Source of the DNA: JBMOKT01 sp049323895
GTDB lineage: Bacteria > Bacillota > Peptococcia > Peptococcales > BICA1-8
NCBI GenBank assembly: GCA_049323895.1
Contig: JBMOKT010000019.1
Span: 1-8,062 of the forward strand
Length of the DNA stretch: 8,062 bases
Direction of reading: 5' to 3'
Under the pieces are notes generated by a model. That model was not told the DNA's origin and did no database searches. It saw only the letters and a list, made by a program, of their open reading frames with translations. This document shows positions 6,123 to 8,062 of this stretch, piece by piece; the first letter of the stretch is position 1; each line of letters starts with the position of its first letter. A program made the translations under genes and the position numbers.

Positions 6123-7361
6123 TTGTCAAAATTCGCTAAACGTATGACAACTATGGAAAAGTCGGCAGCAGTTATTCGGGGCTTATTCGGAAACATGAAT
6201 GATCCAGAAATTATATCCTTCGGAGGAGGTGCTCCCGCCAAAGAAGCCCTGCCCATCGATATTGTCCGGGAAATTACAAATGAAGTTATGAGGATTGATA
6301 AAAGAGGCATCGAAGCTCTTCAGTACGGCAGTGTCATGGGATTACCGGACCTGCGTGAAATTATTGTTACTGATTTGCTTGCACCTAAGGGGGTTAAAGG
6401 GTCCGCCGATAATGTAATGATAACTAATGGAGGCCTTGAGCCAATGAACTTAGTATGTCAGCTGTTTATTGAACCCGGTGATGTAATTTTAGTTGAATCG
6501 CCCACTTTTGTTCATTCCGTTGAAATATTTGAAATGTTTCAGGCCAAATGTATCAGTGTGGAGATGGATGACAACGGTATGGTTCCGGAAGATCTGCAGG
6601 CGAAAATCATAAAACATAATCCCAAATTGGTCTATGTGGTTCCAACTTTCCAAAATCCCACTGGCAGAACCCTATCTTTAGATAGGAGACAAAAAATTGC
6701 TGAGTTGGGCAGCAAATACGATGTAATTATTTTAGAAGACGATCCCTATCGTGACATACGCTACAGTGGAATTGATTTGCCACCTATCAAATCTTTCGAT
6801 AAAACAGGTCATACTATTCTAGCAAGCAGTTTCTCCAAGGTTTTCTCTCCAGGCAGCCGATTGGGTTATTTGCTTGCAGATGATGAATTGATACCAAAAT
6901 TTTTTGATTCAAAGACAGCAACCAACTCCCATACATCTACCTTATCCCAGGTAGTATGTGCTGAGTTCTTTAAACGAGGGTACTATCCCGCCCATCATAA
7001 GAAAATCTGTGATATGTACCGTGAAAGAAGAGATGTAATGATTGAGTCAATTGACAAATTCTTTCCAGAGGGAACCAAGAGAACCTTCCCAGATGGGGGT
7101 CTATTTACTTGGGCGGAACTGCCAGGCGCTATTAATACCACTGAACTGCTGCTGGAATCCACCACCAATCCAGATGTAAAGGTTTCTTATATTGCCGGCG
7201 AGAGTTTCTTTATCGAAGGCGGCGGCATGGGTAATAACTGTATGAGAATAAGTTTCGGCGGTGTTACTCCTGCACAAATCAGAACTGGTGTTGAAAAATT
7301 AGGGAACCTAATTTGCTCTCAATTAATCTCCTATCCTCAATTAAAAATCGTAAATGGATAA
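6123..7361 (+). CDS. PLP-dependent aminotransferase, fold-type I (ARO8/LysN-like, COG1167 type)
   Basis: This cytosolic 412-residue transaminase transfers an amino group between an amino acid and a 2-oxo acid, typically 2-oxoglutarate. Fold-type I landmarks are present: Tyr68 in LQYG, the TNGG turn at 101-104, Asn178 in QNPTG, Asp206 and Tyr209 in EDDPY, the Schiff-base Lys239 in SSFSK, phosphate-contacting Arg246 in GSRLGY, and the carboxylate-binding Arg375 in CMRISFG. The sequence style, from MSKFAKRM to the SFGGG loop at 32-36, resembles 2-aminoadipate/aromatic transaminases and the aminotransferase half of MocR regulators, but there is no N-terminal GntR domain. The substrate is not readable; broad specificity for aromatic, branched or 2-aminoadipate substrates is common. 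The start is TTG, supported by GAGGTGAT. No neighbouring biosynthetic gene hints at a pathway. No clear terminator was found downstream. Confidence 0.93.
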   Translation: MSKFAKRMTTMEKSAAVIRGLFGNMNDPEIISFGGGAPAKEALPIDIVREITNEVMRIDKRGIEALQYGSVMGLPDLREIIVTDLLAPKGVKGSADNVMITNGGLEPMNLVCQLFIEPGDVILVESPTFVHSVEIFEMFQAKCISVEMDDNGMVPEDLQAKIIKHNPKLVYVVPTFQNPTGRTLSLDRRQKIAELGSKYDVIILEDDPYRDIRYSGIDLPPIKSFDKTGHTILASSFSKVFSPGSRLGYLLADDELIPKFFDSKTATNSHTSTLSQVVCAEFFKRGYYPAHHKKICDMYRERRDVMIESIDKFFPEGTKRTFPDGGLFTWAELPGAINTTELLLESTTNPDVKVSYIAGESFFIEGGGMGNNCMRISFGGVTPAQIRTGVEKLGNLICSQLISYPQLKIVNG

Positions 7362-7432
7362 GTAACCTAGAGGGATTTTTGGTTTTACTCAACTAGACTT
7401 TGCAAGATCCAATAATAAATAGGTGGAGAAGA

Positions 7433-7780
7433 CTACATGCCAGCCATTTTTCTGCATTCGTTTGCGCACATACGGCAAACTTCGGCACATTTTTGGCAAT
7501 GTTCATCCTTAAACATCGCACACTCTTGTGCACATTTATCACAAATTTGAGCACATAATTGACAATGTTGCTTTGAGAACTGTCCACTCATTGACATCAT
7601 TGATACTGACATCTGACACATCATAGCGCATTCAACCAACATACTAACACAATTTCTTCTTGCATTAAGATCAGGTTCGTTTAAACAAGCAGTAAAGCAT
7701 TCAAAGCAAGCCTGTGCACACTTGGAACAAGCATCAATACAAGCTTGATATTTATTCGTTACCATAGTTGCTACACCCAT
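7433..7780 (-). CDS. Four-helix-bundle copper-binding protein (DUF326, Csp-type copper storage)
   Basis: This small Cys-rich protein has 115 residues from ATG 7778-7780, with 19 Cys at 14, 18, 21, 25, 28, 32, 44, 51, 55, 73, 76, 80, 83, 87, 95, 98, 102, 105 and 109. The CxxxC/CxxC spacing down predicted helices is the hallmark of DUF326/Csp proteins, whose four-helix bundles hold many Cu(I) ions inside a Cys-lined core. There is no signal peptide, so it resembles the cytosolic Csp3 branch. Residues 47-64 are unusually Met-rich (MLVECAMMCQMSVSMMSM), adding possible Cu(I) ligands. The ATG has GGGGGTG six bases upstream; a TTG seven codons earlier (7799-7801) would place the ribosome site inside the coding region. 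It is convergent with the aminotransferase and no copper regulator or exporter lies in the window. Metal identity is inferred from the family. Confidence 0.9.
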   Translation of the reverse strand: MGVATMVTNKYQACIDACSKCAQACFECFTACLNEPDLNARRNCVSMLVECAMMCQMSVSMMSMSGQFSKQHCQLCAQICDKCAQECAMFKDEHCQKCAEVCRMCANECRKMAGM

Positions 7781-7786
7781 AATTTT

Positions 7787-7793
7787 CACCCCC
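7787..7793 (-). promoter_or_regulatory. Ribosome-binding site that sets the Csp-like start
   Basis: GGGGGTG on the minus strand lies six bases from ATG 7778-7780, excluding the upstream in-frame TTG at 7799-7801 as the main start. Confidence 0.75.
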
Positions 7794-7816
7794 TTTGACA
7801 ATATTCATGGAATAGT

Positions 7817-7845
7817 ATTGTACAAAAGAAGGTTGGAAATTCCAA
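7817..7845 (-). promoter_or_regulatory. Promoter of the Csp-like gene with overlapping palindrome
   Basis: On the minus strand TTGGAA (7840-7845, 4 of 6) and TACAAT (7817-7822, 5 of 6) are spaced by 17 bases, putting the start near 7810 and about 30 nt before the ATG. The -35 lies within a perfect palindrome, TTGGAAATTCCAA (7833-7845). A second imperfect repeat, ACAATA/TATTGT, spans about 7798-7821 over the -10 and start region. These are possible repressor sites. They do not match the CopY box TACANNTGTA or the usual GC-rich CsoR operator. Confidence 0.5.
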
Positions 7846-7991
7846 ATGCTTTTTGTTTTTAGGTATTTATTTTGATTTTCGTAAAGCCTTTTTGTTTTTG
7901 AGTAAAAACTGCCAGAACATGCAAGCACATTGGAAGACAAGTGAAACGTCCGAGACCACTGAAAAAGTCACATTTTTTAGCAGTTTTCCCC

Positions 7992-8019
7992 GGGCGATTA
8001 GGAGTCTTTCTGTTCGCCC
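7992..8019. repeat. GGGCGA/TCGCCC hairpin in the right-end intergenic DNA
   Basis: A 6-bp GC-rich stem (7992-7997 with 8014-8019) surrounds a 16-base loop. No T-run follows on either strand, so it is not a standard terminator. No supportable gene lies in 7846-8062. A plus-strand open frame here has no ribosome site and a composition unlike a folded protein. Confidence 0.35.
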
Positions 8020-8062
8020 TAAACAATATAGTAAAAAGGTTAAATTTAAATGAAATTTTAGA

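Noticed and set aside
7363..7385. Possible terminator after the aminotransferase (AACC...GGTTTT).
   Set aside because: The stem is only 4 bp with a long loop, too weak to call.
7437..7547. Plus-strand ORF starting ATG after AGGTGGAG, antisense to the Csp-like gene.
   Set aside because: It is only about 36 codons and lies inside a gene with strong family features on the other strand. The ribosome-like site looks coincidental.
7853..8053. Plus-strand open frame of 66 codons at the right end.
   Set aside because: It has no ribosome site and a biased Ser/Thr/Lys composition, and it overlaps the promoter-proximal non-coding region of the Csp-like gene. It is probably spurious.

Overview
The window is AT-rich with polypurine Shine-Dalgarno sites, frequent GTG and TTG starts, and protein types typical of Clostridia. 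I read it as chromosomal DNA of an anaerobic, low-GC Gram-positive bacterium, possibly Peptococcaceae- or Desulfotomaculum-like. That placement is inference from style and family resemblance. No rRNA, tRNA, CRISPR array or intact mobile element was seen.

Layout. At the left edge is the N-terminal piece of a minus-strand gene resembling the DUF2294/MpsC family (about 1-103). Next come three minus-strand genes: a ClC-type chloride transporter with a C-terminal RCK_C/TrkA_C domain (267-1850), a citrate synthase (2035-3408) and an exported, membrane-anchored metallophosphatase/5'-nucleotidase (3660-5621). Gaps of about 160-250 bp separate them. A clear intrinsic terminator follows citrate synthase and promoter-like sites precede several genes, so they look individually transcribed rather than forming a tight operon. 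A divergent intergenic stretch of about 500 bp (5622-6122) carries inverted repeats, a promoter for each direction and a short leader ORF. To its right is a plus-strand fold-type I PLP aminotransferase (6123-7361). Convergent to it is a small Cys-rich four-helix-bundle protein of the DUF326/Csp copper-storage type (7433-7780) with its own promoter. The right end (7846-8062) holds no gene I can support, but has a hairpin and sequence that could be an insertion-sequence scar.

Functionally the genes are a mixed housekeeping set: anion transport, entry of acetyl-CoA into the citrate/glutamate branch, extracellular nucleotide scavenging, amino-acid transamination and copper or thiol metal buffering. 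Citrate synthase and the aminotransferase could both feed 2-oxoglutarate/glutamate chemistry, but nothing in the layout shows co-regulation.

Most notable points: the ClC protein has Gly where the family has its gating glutamate (GSGGP instead of GREGP); citrate synthase carries an acidic insert of about 32 residues; a perfect 21-bp palindrome lies in the citrate synthase leader; a short ORF with its own ribosome site precedes the aminotransferase; and an unexplained structured segment lies near 5757-5880. I found no convincing new multi-gene system.
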